Shown here one piece after another: positions 26,558 through 36,399 of a stretch of 64,000 nucleotides of DNA. The stretch is taken from positions 99,297 to 163,296 of the forward strand of contig NZ_PZZZ01000009.1 in assembly GCF_003046475.1 (NCBI RefSeq). The letters are read 5' to 3'. The notes beneath the pieces are model-generated. The model saw only the letters and a list, made by a program, of their open reading frames with translations. It had not been told where the DNA came from and searched no databases. A program made the position numbers and the translations under genes. Numbering within the stretch: position 1 is the first letter of the stretch; every line of letters starts with the position of its first letter. Origin of the DNA: Mycoplana dimorpha (GTDB lineage: Bacteria > Pseudomonadota > Alphaproteobacteria > Rhizobiales > Rhizobiaceae).

Positions 26558-28057
26558 CTAAGCCTGCTTGCGGACAAAGGTCCGCTGGTCATCCGGCAGC
26601 GGCGACGCCGTCCACTCGTCGCCGCGCAGTTCCGGCGTGTCGTAGTCGAGCAATCGCTGCCAGTGCTGGTCGAAATTCTCCTGGTAGAGCTTTGCCGCGA
26701 CTTCGCGCGCCAGGATGGCTGCTCCCTCGCTTATGCCCGGGATGTCACCGCTCATCTTGCCGAGGCTCGCAGCAGCACCGGCGTTGAAGCTGTGAATGTT
26801 GGACAGCCAGGGCGCCGTGCCCGGCTCGCGCTCGATGAAGGTGAAGTCATCGGCGAGATATGGGAATTTGCCCAGATCGCTGTTCTCCTCGCCGGCCGGC
26901 GGGATGTACCTGTCCTGCCAGAGCGCAATCTTGTCGGCATAGCCATCGAGTTCCTTGCGCGCCAGTGGATCGACGGTGAAGCCGGTGCCGAGGATCAGGA
27001 AGTCCGTGCGCACGGTCTTGCCGGACGGCGTGGCGATGACGATCTCCTCACCGTCCAGTTCGACTTTCTTGACGGCGGCATCGAAATGGAAATAGGCATT
27101 GGAATGGCGGCTGACGCGCATGGTGGACCCGCGCGGCGCCGGGGTCTGGGTGCGGAGCGAATAGTTCATGATCTGCCAGCGGCGGGCGTCATCGAGGCGC
27201 GGAAATGCCGCCGTGAAACCGAATGAGCCGATGCCCATCAGCTTGTTGATCGTGGGCATCTCCTTGCGGCGGATCAGGTGACGCACCTCGGCGGCACCCG
27301 CTTCCAGCGCTTCCGCCGCGTTGTCGACAGCCGAGGCGCCGACGCCGACCACCACGACGCGCTTGCCGCGCAGGGGTTCGAAATCAATCGGGTCGGACGA
27401 ATGTGCCCAGTATTTCCGGGGCAGACCATCGATGAAGCCGGGAATGCTCGGATGGCCCATGCCGTCTCGGCCAGTGGCCATCACCACCTTGCGGGCGAGG
27501 ACCGATGTCTCGCGAGCCCCGCCACCGCTCAACGTCAGGCGCATGAGGTCGCCCTCAGGCAGGATCTTGCCGACCTCCACGTCGTTTTCGACCGGCAGTG
27601 CCAGGACCTTCCGGTACCAGCGCAGGTAGTCCATCCACATCGGCCGCGGAATCTTGTCGAGCCCGGCCCAGGCGTCGTTGCCGAAAAGCGCGACATACCA
27701 CGAGCGGAATGTGAGCGATGCCATGCCGTAGGCGGGGCCAACCAGTTGCTTGGGCGAACGCAGGGTCTCCATGCGGGCGTAGGTCAGCCACGGCCCCTCG
27801 AACCCCGATGGGCTGCGGTCGAAAATGCGGATGTTGCGGATGCCGCCGGCAAGAAGCGCGAAGCTGGCAACCAATCCGCACATACCACCGCCGATGACGA
27901 CGACGTCATGGACGTGTTCGCCGCTTTCTGCCCTTGTCGGCACGACCCAGTTGGCCGGCGGATAGCACAGGCACGCGAGATCATCACGAACGCGTTGCTC
28001 GAGTTCGGCGAGGCCGGTTGGAGGGGAGTGCAGCGGTGCCTGCGCGTCATACGCCAC
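26558..28057 (-). CDS. FAD/NAD(P)-binding monooxygenase
   Basis: 499 residues. A first Rossmann motif VVVIGGGMCGLVASFALLAGG (in parts, about residues 53-73) binds FAD; a second, VVVVGVGASAVDNAAEALE (about 233-251), binds NAD(P)H; LILGTGFTVDP is the ATG-like motif near the end. The layout is that of flavin-containing/Baeyer-Villiger-like monooxygenases, although the BVMO fingerprint is not clear. N-oxidation or oxidation of an imported amine is suggested by the operon, which begins with a PotD-like importer. Confidence 0.87.
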   Translation of the reverse strand: MAYDAQAPLHSPPTGLAELEQRVRDDLACLCYPPANWVVPTRAESGEHVHDVVVIGGGMCGLVASFALLAGGIRNIRIFDRSPSGFEGPWLTYARMETLRSPKQLVGPAYGMASLTFRSWYVALFGNDAWAGLDKIPRPMWMDYLRWYRKVLALPVENDVEVGKILPEGDLMRLTLSGGGARETSVLARKVVMATGRDGMGHPSIPGFIDGLPRKYWAHSSDPIDFEPLRGKRVVVVGVGASAVDNAAEALEAGAAEVRHLIRRKEMPTINKLMGIGSFGFTAAFPRLDDARRWQIMNYSLRTQTPAPRGSTMRVSRHSNAYFHFDAAVKKVELDGEEIVIATPSGKTVRTDFLILGTGFTVDPLARKELDGYADKIALWQDRYIPPAGEENSDLGKFPYLADDFTFIEREPGTAPWLSNIHSFNAGAAASLGKMSGDIPGISEGAAILAREVAAKLYQENFDQHWQRLLDYDTPELRGDEWTASPLPDDQRTFVRKQA

Positions 28058-28151
28058 GCTTCACCTCCGTCCTATGATAAATCGTCATTCGCATTGCGTG
28101 CTCCGCCTGCTTCCGGTTCGCTCTGTCGGCGAACGCCGAGCCGTCCTTCAC

Positions 28152-29237
28152 TCAGTTGTGTGCATGCCGGTCGGGGATGACCGTTGCCGTTTCCGGCTTC
28201 CAGCCGACCCAGACGTCTTCCCCGTTGAGCTGACCGACGTCGCTGGGATGAACGAGCGCGTTGAGCGTCGCCCCGCCGCCGACTTCGATCATCAAGGACG
28301 TGTGATTGCCCTTGAAAACACGCTGGCGAATCTTGCCCTTGATCCGGTTGCCGCTGGTCGGCTCGGCTGCCGAGCAATGAATTGCCTCCGGGCGGAGCAC
28401 GACATAGAGGTGGCCGCCGACCTTGGGAGCAAGTCCGCCCTGGTCGGCCTTGATGGTGATGCCGTTCCAATCGAGGGTCACGACGTCGCCCTCGGTGCCG
28501 ACCATGGTGCTGCGCAACAGGTTGGTTTCGCCGATGAAGTTGGCGACGAATACCGATCCTGGCTTGCCGTAGAGCGTGTCCGGGTCGCCCATCTGCTCAA
28601 TGCGGCCCTTGTTCATGACCACGATCGTATCTGACATGGTCAGGGCCTCCTCCTGGTCGTGGGTGACGAAGATGAAGGTCTTGCCGGTCTTCTCCTGGAT
28701 CGATTTGAGCTCGATCTGCATCTGCTGGCGCAGCTTGGCATCGAGCGCCGACAGCGGTTCGTCGAGCAGCAGCACTTCCGGGTCGGGGGCAAGCGCACGC
28801 ATCAGCGCCACGCGCTGGCGCTGGCCGCCCGACAGTTCCGACGGCAGCCGCGCGGAATAGTCTTGCAATTGCACGAGTTCGAGCAGTTCCGACACGCGGC
28901 GGTGGATATGCTGGCGGTCGTGCCCCTTCAGTTCGAGGCCGAAGGCGATGTTCTTCGCAACGCTCATATGCGGAAACAGCGCGTAGTCCTGGAACACGAT
29001 GTTGACGTTGCGCTTGTTGGGCGGCACCCGCGTGACGTCCTTGCCGCCGAGCATGATGCGGCCCGAGGTTGGCGTCTCGAAGCCGCCGAGCATGCGTAGC
29101 GAGGTCGACTTGCCGCAGCCCGACGGGCCGAGCAGCGTGACGAACTTGCCCCGCTCGATCGCAAGGTTCAGGTTTTGGACGGCAACGTGGCTGCCGTAGC
29201 TTTTGGTAATGTTATCGAACTTGACGACGGGTTCCAT
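28152..29237 (-). CDS. PotA-like ABC transporter ATPase
   Basis: 361 residues. Walker A LLGPSGCGKSTSL, signature LSGGQRQRVALMRAL, Walker B VLLLDEPLSALD and THDQEEAL are intact; the TOBE domain covers the last 100 residues. Its ATG overlaps the permease stop by one base (TGATG). The 94-bp gap to the monooxygenase gene has no clear hairpin or promoter. Confidence 0.93.
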   Translation of the reverse strand: MEPVVKFDNITKSYGSHVAVQNLNLAIERGKFVTLLGPSGCGKSTSLRMLGGFETPTSGRIMLGGKDVTRVPPNKRNVNIVFQDYALFPHMSVAKNIAFGLELKGHDRQHIHRRVSELLELVQLQDYSARLPSELSGGQRQRVALMRALAPDPEVLLLDEPLSALDAKLRQQMQIELKSIQEKTGKTFIFVTHDQEEALTMSDTIVVMNKGRIEQMGDPDTLYGKPGSVFVANFIGETNLLRSTMVGTEGDVVTLDWNGITIKADQGGLAPKVGGHLYVVLRPEAIHCSAAEPTSGNRIKGKIRQRVFKGNHTSLMIEVGGGATLNALVHPSDVGQLNGEDVWVGWKPETATVIPDRHAHN

Positions 29238-30031
29238 CAGCGGGTCCTCGCACGGCGGGTCATGAATTCGGCATAGAGCCCGACGGCGGCGGTAACCACC
29301 AGCACGAGCGTCGCCATGGCGTTGATTTCAGGAGACATGCCACCCTGCACCTTGGCAAAGATGAGCATCGGCAGGGTCGGGCGATAGCCGCCCAGGAAGA
29401 AGGTGCGGACGAAATCGTCGATCGACAGGAGTACGCAGAAGATCATGCCCCCAAACAGCGCCGGTCCCAGGTAGGGCAAGGTCACGCGGAAGAATGCGAC
29501 CACGCTGTCGGCGCCGAGATCGCGGGCGGCATCGACGAGGTTGCCAGGCATCGTGCGCAACCGGGTAAGCGCCATGACCACGACGAAGGGGACGGCATGG
29601 ACGGTGTGGCCGAGGATGATCGCCGCCGTGCCCGTCGGCATGTCGATGGCCGAGACGAAGATGCGCAGCGAGATCGCCGAGATCATTCCGGGCACGACGG
29701 CGGGCAGGCAGGCGAGAGCGAAGATGACGACCCGGCCGCGAATGCCCTCGGCCACGATCAGCATGGCGATCCAGGTGCCGAGCACGGTTGCCGACACCGT
29801 CGCTGCCGCGGCGATCATGATCGAATACAGGCAGGCCTCGAGGAACTGCTTGTCCTGCATCACCTTGACGTACCAGTCGAGCGTCCACTCCCCGATGGGG
29901 AAGGCGATGAAGTTGGCGTCCTTGAAGCTCATCGCCATCATCAGCGTGAGCGGCAAAAGCAGATAGAGGAGAAAAGCCCAGTAGCACGCCGTCAGCGTCG
30001 CGCGCGGAGCGTCCGCGAACATGTAGCGCAT
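29237..30031 (-). CDS. PotC-like ABC permease
   Basis: 264 residues from the ATG at 30031, which overlaps the upstream permease stop (TGATG); the open frame extends much further upstream but that part is antisense to nothing recognisable and lies inside the other permease gene. About six helices; EAA loop AARDLGADSVVAFFRVTLP. Confidence 0.9.
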   Translation of the reverse strand: MRYMFADAPRATLTACYWAFLLYLLLPLTLMMAMSFKDANFIAFPIGEWTLDWYVKVMQDKQFLEACLYSIMIAAAATVSATVLGTWIAMLIVAEGIRGRVVIFALACLPAVVPGMISAISLRIFVSAIDMPTGTAAIILGHTVHAVPFVVVMALTRLRTMPGNLVDAARDLGADSVVAFFRVTLPYLGPALFGGMIFCVLLSIDDFVRTFFLGGYRPTLPMLIFAKVQGGMSPEINAMATLVLVVTAAVGLYAEFMTRRARTR

Positions 30032-31017
30032 CAGAATGCACTCCTTTTCTTGCCGCCGACGAGGCGCATGAAGATGGCGGCCGTGATCAGCGCCGTGACA
30101 AGCATGATCAGCGCGAAGGCAGCACCCACCGGCCACTTGTCGCTGGCGCCGTGGAAGAAGCCGCTGATGGTCTCCGGAAACAGGACCGTGTTGGGACCGC
30201 CGAGCAGCATGGGCGTGGCAAAGACGCCGATGCACGTCAGGAATACCAGCGAGCACCCCGATACGATGCCGTCCCTGGACAGCGGCAGGACGATCCTGCG
30301 GAACCGCGTGAAAGGACCGGCCCCGAGGTCTGCGGCGGCATCCAGCAGCGGCGACGGGATTTTCTCGATCGCCGAATAGAGCGGCAACAGCATGTAAAGG
30401 CAGATCAGATAGACAAGGCCGAAGCCGAGCGAAAACGAAGTGTAGAGCATCGGGATCGGCCGGTCGATCAGGCCGATCTCGCGCAGCAACACGTTGACGG
30501 CGCCTCGATTGGCGAGAAGCATGATGACGGAGAAGGTGCGGATAAGCTCGCCGGCCCAGAACGGGACCAGAAGCAACAGCAGCGCCTTGGAGCGACCCTC
30601 GGGCCTGACGATCTTGGCGACGTAGTAGGCGACCGGGTAGACGACGACCAGCGTCGCGGCCGTTGCGATCGTCGCGAAGATGAAGCTCCGGATGAGCGGC
30701 GTGAAATACAGCGATTCCCGGAAGAAGATGGCGTAATTGTCGAGGGTGAAGTGGGATTCCACCCCGGGCAGCACCGGGTAGTGGGACGTCAGGCTGATCT
30801 TCAGCATCTGATAGATCGGCCCGACATGCAGCATGACCAGCCAGATCAACGGTACGCCGGCCAGGAGGATGATCCGGCCGATGCGCGTCTCCACCACTGC
30901 CCCCAGCGTGTACCGGTAGAGCGCGGAGTTGACCACCTTGGCTATGCCGGTCGAATACTTGGGCACGGACGCCTCGCGCCCTGCCGGATAGCCGGCTGTC
31001 GTGTTGGTACTCACCAT
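30031..31017 (-). CDS. PotB-like ABC permease
   Basis: 328 residues with an extended N-terminus before TM1 (IILLAGVPLIWLVMLHVGP). EAA loop AAADLGAGPFTRFRRIVLP. It is coupled to the downstream permease (TGATG) and separated from the binding-protein gene by 145 bp that contain a hairpin. Confidence 0.9.
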   Translation of the reverse strand: MVSTNTTAGYPAGREASVPKYSTGIAKVVNSALYRYTLGAVVETRIGRIILLAGVPLIWLVMLHVGPIYQMLKISLTSHYPVLPGVESHFTLDNYAIFFRESLYFTPLIRSFIFATIATAATLVVVYPVAYYVAKIVRPEGRSKALLLLLVPFWAGELIRTFSVIMLLANRGAVNVLLREIGLIDRPIPMLYTSFSLGFGLVYLICLYMLLPLYSAIEKIPSPLLDAAADLGAGPFTRFRRIVLPLSRDGIVSGCSLVFLTCIGVFATPMLLGGPNTVLFPETISGFFHGASDKWPVGAAFALIMLVTALITAAIFMRLVGGKKRSAF

Positions 31018-31100
31018 CGAACAATCTCGGTTGACGCAACCCCACCGGCGCCACGTCGCGCCGTTCGGCAGTCAGTCGTTGCGTGTTGTTGGAAGGGCCC

Positions 31101-31136
31101 GCCTGCCCGGAGGCGTCGCAACGCTCCGGGGCAGGC
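31101..31136 (-). repeat. intercistronic hairpin after the binding-protein gene
   Basis: Arms GCCTGCCC (31101-31108) and GGGCAGGC (31129-31136), extended by GGAG/CTCC with a one-base bulge, form a strong stem 27 bp beyond the binding-protein stop. As in three other importer operons here, it sits between binding-protein and permease genes. Confidence 0.5.
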
Positions 31137-31162
31137 CGCAAGCCATGCGAGACGTGGCGGCG

Positions 31163-32266
31163 TCAGGCCGCCTTGACCTCGGTAGTGGCGCGGTCGATCA
31201 TCTCGTTCTTCATGTCGCGGTTGACCGACGAGAAGAACACGATCCGCTCGACTTCCTCCTGCGGCAGCGTCAACGCAAGTTTCTCGCGTTCGTTGAGCAG
31301 ATCGCCGACGCCGTTGATCGTCGAGCTGTAGCCCGACTGGCGGGTCATCGCAGCGCCGACTTCCGGGCTCGCCAGGATGGCGTCGAGCAGCTTGTAGGCG
31401 TTCTCGGCGTTCGGCGCATTGTTGACAACGTTGAGCGTGTAGCAGAAGCCGAACGTGCCTTCCTTCGGTACGGACACCTGAATCGGATGCCCGTCCATGA
31501 TCAGCTTCGCGGCCGCACCCGACCACGAATGTGCCAGGTAGATGTCCTCGTTGACGAACATTTGCTGCACTTCGGAAGCGGCGTCGTAGTACTTCCGGAC
31601 CATGTCCTTGTGCTTGATCAGGAGGTCGCGCGCCTCGTTGACCGCCTTCTGGGCCACTTCGGGCTTGCCTTCATACGAGACGAAATCGCCGTCATGGCCG
31701 AGGTACTGCATGGCGATCGTCAGGAAGTCGCTGACGATGTAGGAGGTCTGCGCCTTGTACTGCGGATCGAACATGATCTCCCAGCTCGGCGCGTCCTTCA
31801 CCTGGTCGACGTTTCGGGCGAGGCCCTCGTAGCCGGAGAGAACCGGCAGGCCCCAGAGATTGCCGTCGACGCGCGCCCATGGCGCATCCTGGTAGGCCGT
31901 GTTGAGGTTCTTCCAGTTGGCGATCCGGCCGGTGTCGAGTGGCTGCAGCAGCTTGGAGGCGATGAACTGCGAATAACGGTGGCCGGCCACGGTGCAGATG
32001 TCGGTCGAGGGGTTGGCGCCCTCGGCGGTCAGCAGGTTGTACTGCTTGCCCTGGTCGTCGGTCAGGCGGACTCGGACCTCGATGCCGGTGTCCTTCTGGA
32101 ACTTGTCCAGAAATTCTTGCGGCAGGAATTTGTCGTAAGTCGTTACGTTCAGGACGCCGCCCGCAGCCCAAGCCGAACGAATAACGTGCGGCGCGGCCAG
32201 TGCAGCGGCGCTTCCGCCCAGCAATTTCAATGCGGTTCTGCGGGTTGGCTTTAGGATTGAAGACAA
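31163..32266 (-). CDS. PotD-like periplasmic binding protein, probable Tat substrate, TTG start
   Basis: 367 residues. The N-terminus TRRTALKLLGGSAAALAAP resembles a twin-arginine signal (RR at residues 9-10). The mature part begins GGVLNVTTYDKFLPQEF, a family 1 spermidine/putrescine-like fold. No ATG is available before the signal; a TTG at 32266 preceded by AAGGGG at 8-nt spacing fits best. It is the first gene of the run ending with the opine-dehydrogenase gene and probably binds the pathway's substrate. Confidence 0.87.
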   Translation of the reverse strand: MSSILKPTRRTALKLLGGSAAALAAPHVIRSAWAAGGVLNVTTYDKFLPQEFLDKFQKDTGIEVRVRLTDDQGKQYNLLTAEGANPSTDICTVAGHRYSQFIASKLLQPLDTGRIANWKNLNTAYQDAPWARVDGNLWGLPVLSGYEGLARNVDQVKDAPSWEIMFDPQYKAQTSYIVSDFLTIAMQYLGHDGDFVSYEGKPEVAQKAVNEARDLLIKHKDMVRKYYDAASEVQQMFVNEDIYLAHSWSGAAAKLIMDGHPIQVSVPKEGTFGFCYTLNVVNNAPNAENAYKLLDAILASPEVGAAMTRQSGYSSTINGVGDLLNEREKLALTLPQEEVERIVFFSSVNRDMKNEMIDRATTEVKAA

Positions 32267-32657
32267 TTGAATTCCCCTTTTTCTTCAACAAGAGCATCGC
32301 AGGGCACGCATATCCCGGTGCATTCGCGGATGTCGAAGCACCAGGAATGCCAAAGACCTGAATTTTTGCATGACCTCCCTAAGAAGAAACCCAGGAACGA
32401 GTAAAAACGACTTGCCATCGTCCAGTATACCGTCCTAGATTTCCGCTAGAATGGAATTCTTCTGGAAAACCGAACATATGTCAAGCGCCATAATGTTGAC
32501 CCAGGCAGGCATCGTGTCAGCTGCTCCTGGCGCGTCATCCCCACGATAGCCCCAACACCCTGCTCGCGTGGAATTGCAGCGCCTCTCCGCAAAGCATGCG
32601 CACGTTCCTTCCGTTTCATAAGCACCGCCGCCCGCGGCCACCTTGGAGAATAGCCAG
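32267..32657. other. divergent intergenic region
   Basis: The 391 bp separate the minus-strand importer operon from the plus-strand MATE gene and should hold both promoters. I see no convincing palindrome or reading frame. A+T-richer sequence lies at 32380-32460. Confidence 0.5.
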
Positions 32658-33977
32658 ATGAACATCGCAGCGGCTGCATACACGCGGGAGAACTGGAATC
32701 AACGCATCGTCGTTCTCGCAATCCCGATAATCCTGACAAATCTGGTCCAGCCGATCCTGTCGTTGGTCGACACGATCGTGGCAGGTCATCTGCCCGGCTC
32801 CTGGTTTCTTGGGGGCGTTGCCCTGAGCGGGGTGTTGTTCAATTTCATCTTCTGGAGCTTCGGCTTCCTGAGGATGGGGACCACGGGCCTTGTATCGCAA
32901 GCCTGGGGCGCGGACGATGCCGTCATGACTCGCGTGCACCTTTTGCGCGCCCTGCTGGTGGCCGGCATCGCCGGTCTCGTGATCGTCGCCTTGAAAACGC
33001 CGCTCATCGAGCTCGGATTCGCAATTCTGGGCGGCAGCGACAAGGTCACGGCAAGTGCGGTGGAGTACTCTTCCGCGCGCATCTTGTCCGTGCCAGCGGC
33101 GCTGGGCAATTTCGTGCTGCTGGGCTATCTCCTGGGCCGCCAGCAAGTGCTGGTGTCCCTTGCCCTGCAGGTACTGCTCAACCTCATCAATGTCGCGGCG
33201 ACGCTCACGCTGGTGCATGTCTTCGGCTTTGGGGTCGCCGGCATCGGCGCGGGGACCGCAATCGCGGAATGGGTGGCGTTCACCATCGGCATCGTTATCG
33301 TGAAGCCATTCGGCGCCAACGTCGCGTGGCGCGAGATCATCGATGCGGCCGCGCTGAGTCGCCTCTTTGCGGTCAATCGTGACATTTTCCTGCGCAGTTT
33401 TTGCCTGCTCATATGCTTCGGCTGGTTTGCCCGCAGCGGTGCTCGGGAAGGCGATGCTATCCTGGCGGCCAACGCCGTGCTCCTCAATCTGCACGGCATC
33501 ATGTCCTATGGCCTGGATGGCTTTGCGCACGCGACCGAGACGCTGGTCGGCTCGATCATCGGTGCACGCCGCCGCGACGCATTCCATCGGGTCGTGAAGG
33601 CAGCGTTCGTGTGGTCCGGCTTCGTGGCAGGCCTTTTCACGCTGACCTATGCGCTCGGCGGATCGGCCATCATCTCTCTTCTGACCGACCAAGAGGACAT
33701 CCGGGTCATTGCCGAACGGTTCCTGCCCTACGTCATCGTCCTGCCGCTCATTTCAGTGGCCAGCTACATGCTTGACGGCGTCTTCATTGGCGCTTTGCAG
33801 ACACGGGAACTGCGCAACAGCATGGCGATCTCCACGGCTGTCTTTCTTGTCTCCGCCTACACGCTGCAGCAGGCGGTAGGCAATCATGGATTGTGGATAT
33901 CGATGGTGATCCTGATGCTCCTGCGGACGGCGACACTGGGTCTTTACCTGAGGCGGATCTCCGGCGCGCTCGTATAG
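32658..33977 (+). CDS. MATE family multidrug/metabolite exporter
   Basis: 439 residues with about twelve helices in two related halves; WNQRIVVLAIPIILTNLVQP and LSLVDTIVAGHLPG are typical of the DinF-like branch of MATE proteins, which export cationic compounds using Na+ or H+ gradients. The ATG at 32658 (GGAGA upstream) is preferred to a TTG at 32643. It stands alone, diverging from the opine-type cluster. Confidence 0.9.
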   Translation: MNIAAAAYTRENWNQRIVVLAIPIILTNLVQPILSLVDTIVAGHLPGSWFLGGVALSGVLFNFIFWSFGFLRMGTTGLVSQAWGADDAVMTRVHLLRALLVAGIAGLVIVALKTPLIELGFAILGGSDKVTASAVEYSSARILSVPAALGNFVLLGYLLGRQQVLVSLALQVLLNLINVAATLTLVHVFGFGVAGIGAGTAIAEWVAFTIGIVIVKPFGANVAWREIIDAAALSRLFAVNRDIFLRSFCLLICFGWFARSGAREGDAILAANAVLLNLHGIMSYGLDGFAHATETLVGSIIGARRRDAFHRVVKAAFVWSGFVAGLFTLTYALGGSAIISLLTDQEDIRVIAERFLPYVIVLPLISVASYMLDGVFIGALQTRELRNSMAISTAVFLVSAYTLQQAVGNHGLWISMVILMLLRTATLGLYLRRISGALV

Positions 33978-34092
33978 CGCATCGCCTGACCATCGCCGCT
34001 GAGTGCTGCATCAACGTCGTGCCTGGCTGGATCGGTCAGGTTGGCAGGAGGTCCTTTCAGCGACAGGCGGGCGCCCCGACGGGTGCCAAAGC

Positions 34093-35115
34093 CTACCACT
34101 CGAGCACGATTTTGCCGGCCTCACCATTGGCGGCGTTGGCGAAGGCGGTCTCGTAGTCGTCGGCCCTCATCCGACTGGTGATGACCTTGCGGATGTCGAG
34201 GCCGCTTTCCAGCATCGCCAGCATCTTGTGCCAGGTCTCGAACATTTCGCGGCCGTAAATGCCCTTGAGCGTGATCATCTTGAACACGACCTTCGCAAGG
34301 TCGAACTGGAAGGGCCTTGCCGGCACGCCCAGCAGCGCGATGCGGCCACCCATCAGCGTATGGTCGACCAGCTGTTCGAAGGCGGCAGGCGAGCCGCTCA
34401 TCTCAAAGCCGACATCGAAGCCCTCGCGCATGCCGAGCCGGCCCATGGCCTCCCGGAGCTCTTCCGTGGCGACGTTGACCGGAGTGACGTCGGCCACTTG
34501 GGTGGCGAGTTCGAGGCGCTTGGGATTGATGTCGGTGATGACGACGTGGCGTGCGCCACAATGGCGGGCGACCGCCGCCCCCATGATACCGATCGGACCG
34601 GCGCCAGTGATCAGCACGTCCTCTCCGGCGACGTCGAAGGAAAGTGCCGTGTGGACGGCATTTCCGAGCGGGTCAAGGATCGCGCCCAGTTCGTCGTCTA
34701 TCGAATCGGGCAACGGCACGACGTTGAAGGCGGGGATGCGCACATATTCCGCGAATGCGCCAGGCAGGTTGACGCCGATGCCCTGCGTCTCGGGGTCGAG
34801 ATGGTAACGGCCGGCGCGGCTGGCCCGGCTGCGCATGCCGATGATATGGCCTTCCCCCGAGACGCGCTGGCCAACCTTGAGGCCGCGCACATGCGAGCCG
34901 AGTTCGACGATCTCGCCGGCATATTCGTGGCCGGTGATCATGGGCACCGGCACGGTCCTGGCCGCCCATTCGTCCCATTTGTAGATGTGGATGTCGGTGC
35001 CGCAGATGCCGGTCTTGTTGACCTTGATCAGCACGTCGTCGGGGCCGACCTCCGGCACGGGGCGGTCTTCCATCCAGATGCCGGGTTCAGCCTTGGCCTT
35101 GACCAGTGCGCGCAT
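34093..35115 (-). CDS. tdh: L-threonine 3-dehydrogenase lacking the structural-zinc cysteines
   Basis: 340 residues. It oxidises L-threonine to 2-amino-3-ketobutyrate with NAD+. Catalytic-zinc ligands are present ([14 protein letters not shown] and [12 protein letters not shown]), as are [13 protein letters not shown] and [15 protein letters not shown], the latter highly specific to Tdh. The usual structural-zinc loop with four cysteines (C-x2-C-x2-C-x7-C after SGEGHI) reads [18 protein letters not shown] here, so all four cysteines are replaced while the surrounding sequence is kept. This is unusual for bacterial Tdh. It starts 18 bp after kbl and they form one operon; Kbl cleaves the unstable product. 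Confidence 0.93.
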   Translation of the reverse strand: MRALVKAKAEPGIWMEDRPVPEVGPDDVLIKVNKTGICGTDIHIYKWDEWAARTVPVPMITGHEYAGEIVELGSHVRGLKVGQRVSGEGHIIGMRSRASRAGRYHLDPETQGIGVNLPGAFAEYVRIPAFNVVPLPDSIDDELGAILDPLGNAVHTALSFDVAGEDVLITGAGPIGIMGAAVARHCGARHVVITDINPKRLELATQVADVTPVNVATEELREAMGRLGMREGFDVGFEMSGSPAAFEQLVDHTLMGGRIALLGVPARPFQFDLAKVVFKMITLKGIYGREMFETWHKMLAMLESGLDIRKVITSRMRADDYETAFANAANGEAGKIVLEW

Positions 35116-35132
35116 GCGAGAGCTCCCGAATT

Positions 35133-36335
35133 TCAGAGGATGCCGACCGACTTGCCGGCATCGGCGAAGGCGTCGATGGCAAGGGTGATGTCCTGATCGT
35201 CGAGGGCGGCCGACATCTGGGTGCGAATGCGCGCCTTGCCCTGAGGAACGACCGGGTAGAAGAAGCCGGCGACATAGACGCCCCGCTCGTCGAGGGCTTG
35301 GGCCATTCGCTGCGCCAGCACGGCATCGCCGAGCATGACAGGGATGATCGGCGTCTCTCCCGGCAGGAGCGTGAAGCCAGCCTCGGTCAGGCCATCGCGG
35401 AAGCGCATCGTGTGGCGGCCGAGTTTGGCGCGCAGGTCATCGGCGGCGCGGGCAATCTCGATCGCCTTCAGAGAACCGGCGGCAACCGCCGGCGCGAGGC
35501 TGTTGGAAAAGAGGTAGGGACGCGCGCGCTGGCGCAACAGGTCGACGATCGGCTGGGATGCGGCGATGAAACCGCCCATGGCCCCGCCCAGGGTCTTTCC
35601 CAGCGTGCCGGTGACGATATCGACCCGATTGCCGACACCGGTCAGCGCTGGCGTGCCTCGGCCCTCGTCGCCGATATGGCCCGTCGCATGGCAGTCATCA
35701 ACGGCAACAATGGCGCCGTAGCGATCGGCGAGGTCGCAGATCTCCTTCAGCTTGGCGATGTGGCCGTCCATCGAGAACACACCGTCGGTGACGATCAGCT
35801 TGAAGCGGGCGCCGTCGGCGTCGGCCTGCTTTAGCCGGGTCTCCAGGTCGTCCATGTCTCCCTGCGCGTAGCGGTAGCGCTTGGCCTTGGAGAGCCGCAC
35901 GCCGTCGATGATGGAGGCGTGGTTAAGGCTGTCGGAGATGATGGCGTCCTGATCGGAAAGCAGCGGCTCGAACAGCGCGCCATTGGCATCGAAGCAGGCG
36001 GCAAACAGGATCGCGTCGTCCTTGCCGAGATAGCCGGCTATGGCGTGCTCCAGTTCGCGATGCAGCGTCTGGGTGCCGCAGATGAAGCGCACCGAGGCCA
36101 TGCCGAAGCCGAACTCGTCGAGGGCTGCCGCTGCGGCCTTGCGGATTTCGCCATTGTCGGCGAGGCCGAGATAGTTGTTGGCGCAGAGATTGACCATCCG
36201 GCGCTCGCCCGCCGCGCCCTTCACCCTGATGCGCCCGGACTGCATGCCCGCGATCTGACGCTCACGCTTGTAGAGGCCGTCGGCCTCGATGCCCTGAAGA
36301 ATCGTCGCGATATGGGAGAGAAAGTCCTGATCCAT
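35133..36335 (-). CDS. kbl: glycine C-acetyltransferase (2-amino-3-ketobutyrate CoA ligase)
   Basis: 400 residues, alpha-oxoamine synthase family. With CoA it splits 2-amino-3-ketobutyrate to glycine and acetyl-Co[45 protein letters not shown] and the PLP lysine in [17 protein letters not shown] are all intact. The ATG at 36335 (GGTGGG upstream) is better than a GTG at 36344. A perfect 16-bp palindrome lies 28 bp upstream. Together with tdh it gives the two-step threonine degradation route. Confidence 0.95.
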   Translation of the reverse strand: MDQDFLSHIATILQGIEADGLYKRERQIAGMQSGRIRVKGAAGERRMVNLCANNYLGLADNGEIRKAAAAALDEFGFGMASVRFICGTQTLHRELEHAIAGYLGKDDAILFAACFDANGALFEPLLSDQDAIISDSLNHASIIDGVRLSKAKRYRYAQGDMDDLETRLKQADADGARFKLIVTDGVFSMDGHIAKLKEICDLADRYGAIVAVDDCHATGHIGDEGRGTPALTGVGNRVDIVTGTLGKTLGGAMGGFIAASQPIVDLLRQRARPYLFSNSLAPAVAAGSLKAIEIARAADDLRAKLGRHTMRFRDGLTEAGFTLLPGETPIIPVMLGDAVLAQRMAQALDERGVYVAGFFYPVVPQGKARIRTQMSAALDDQDITLAIDAFADAGKSVGIL

Positions 36336-36362
36336 CGGTCCCACCGTCCATTATGACGGAAA

Positions 36363-36378
36363 ATCCAATATATTGGAT
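36363..36378. promoter_or_regulatory. perfect 16-bp palindrome upstream of kbl-tdh
   Basis: ATCCAATATATTGGAT is perfectly symmetrical and centred 35 bp upstream of the kbl ATG, a position suiting a repressor of the kbl-tdh operon. The form resembles operators of FCD-type GntR regulators, but no such gene is adjacent. Confidence 0.5.
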
Positions 36379-36399
36379 CATAGGTTAGGTCCAGTGGAA

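Noticed and set aside
29237..31141. A 634-residue permease fusion
   Set aside because: The extension beyond 30031 lies in the wrong frame of the other permease gene; the TGATG junction gives the true start.
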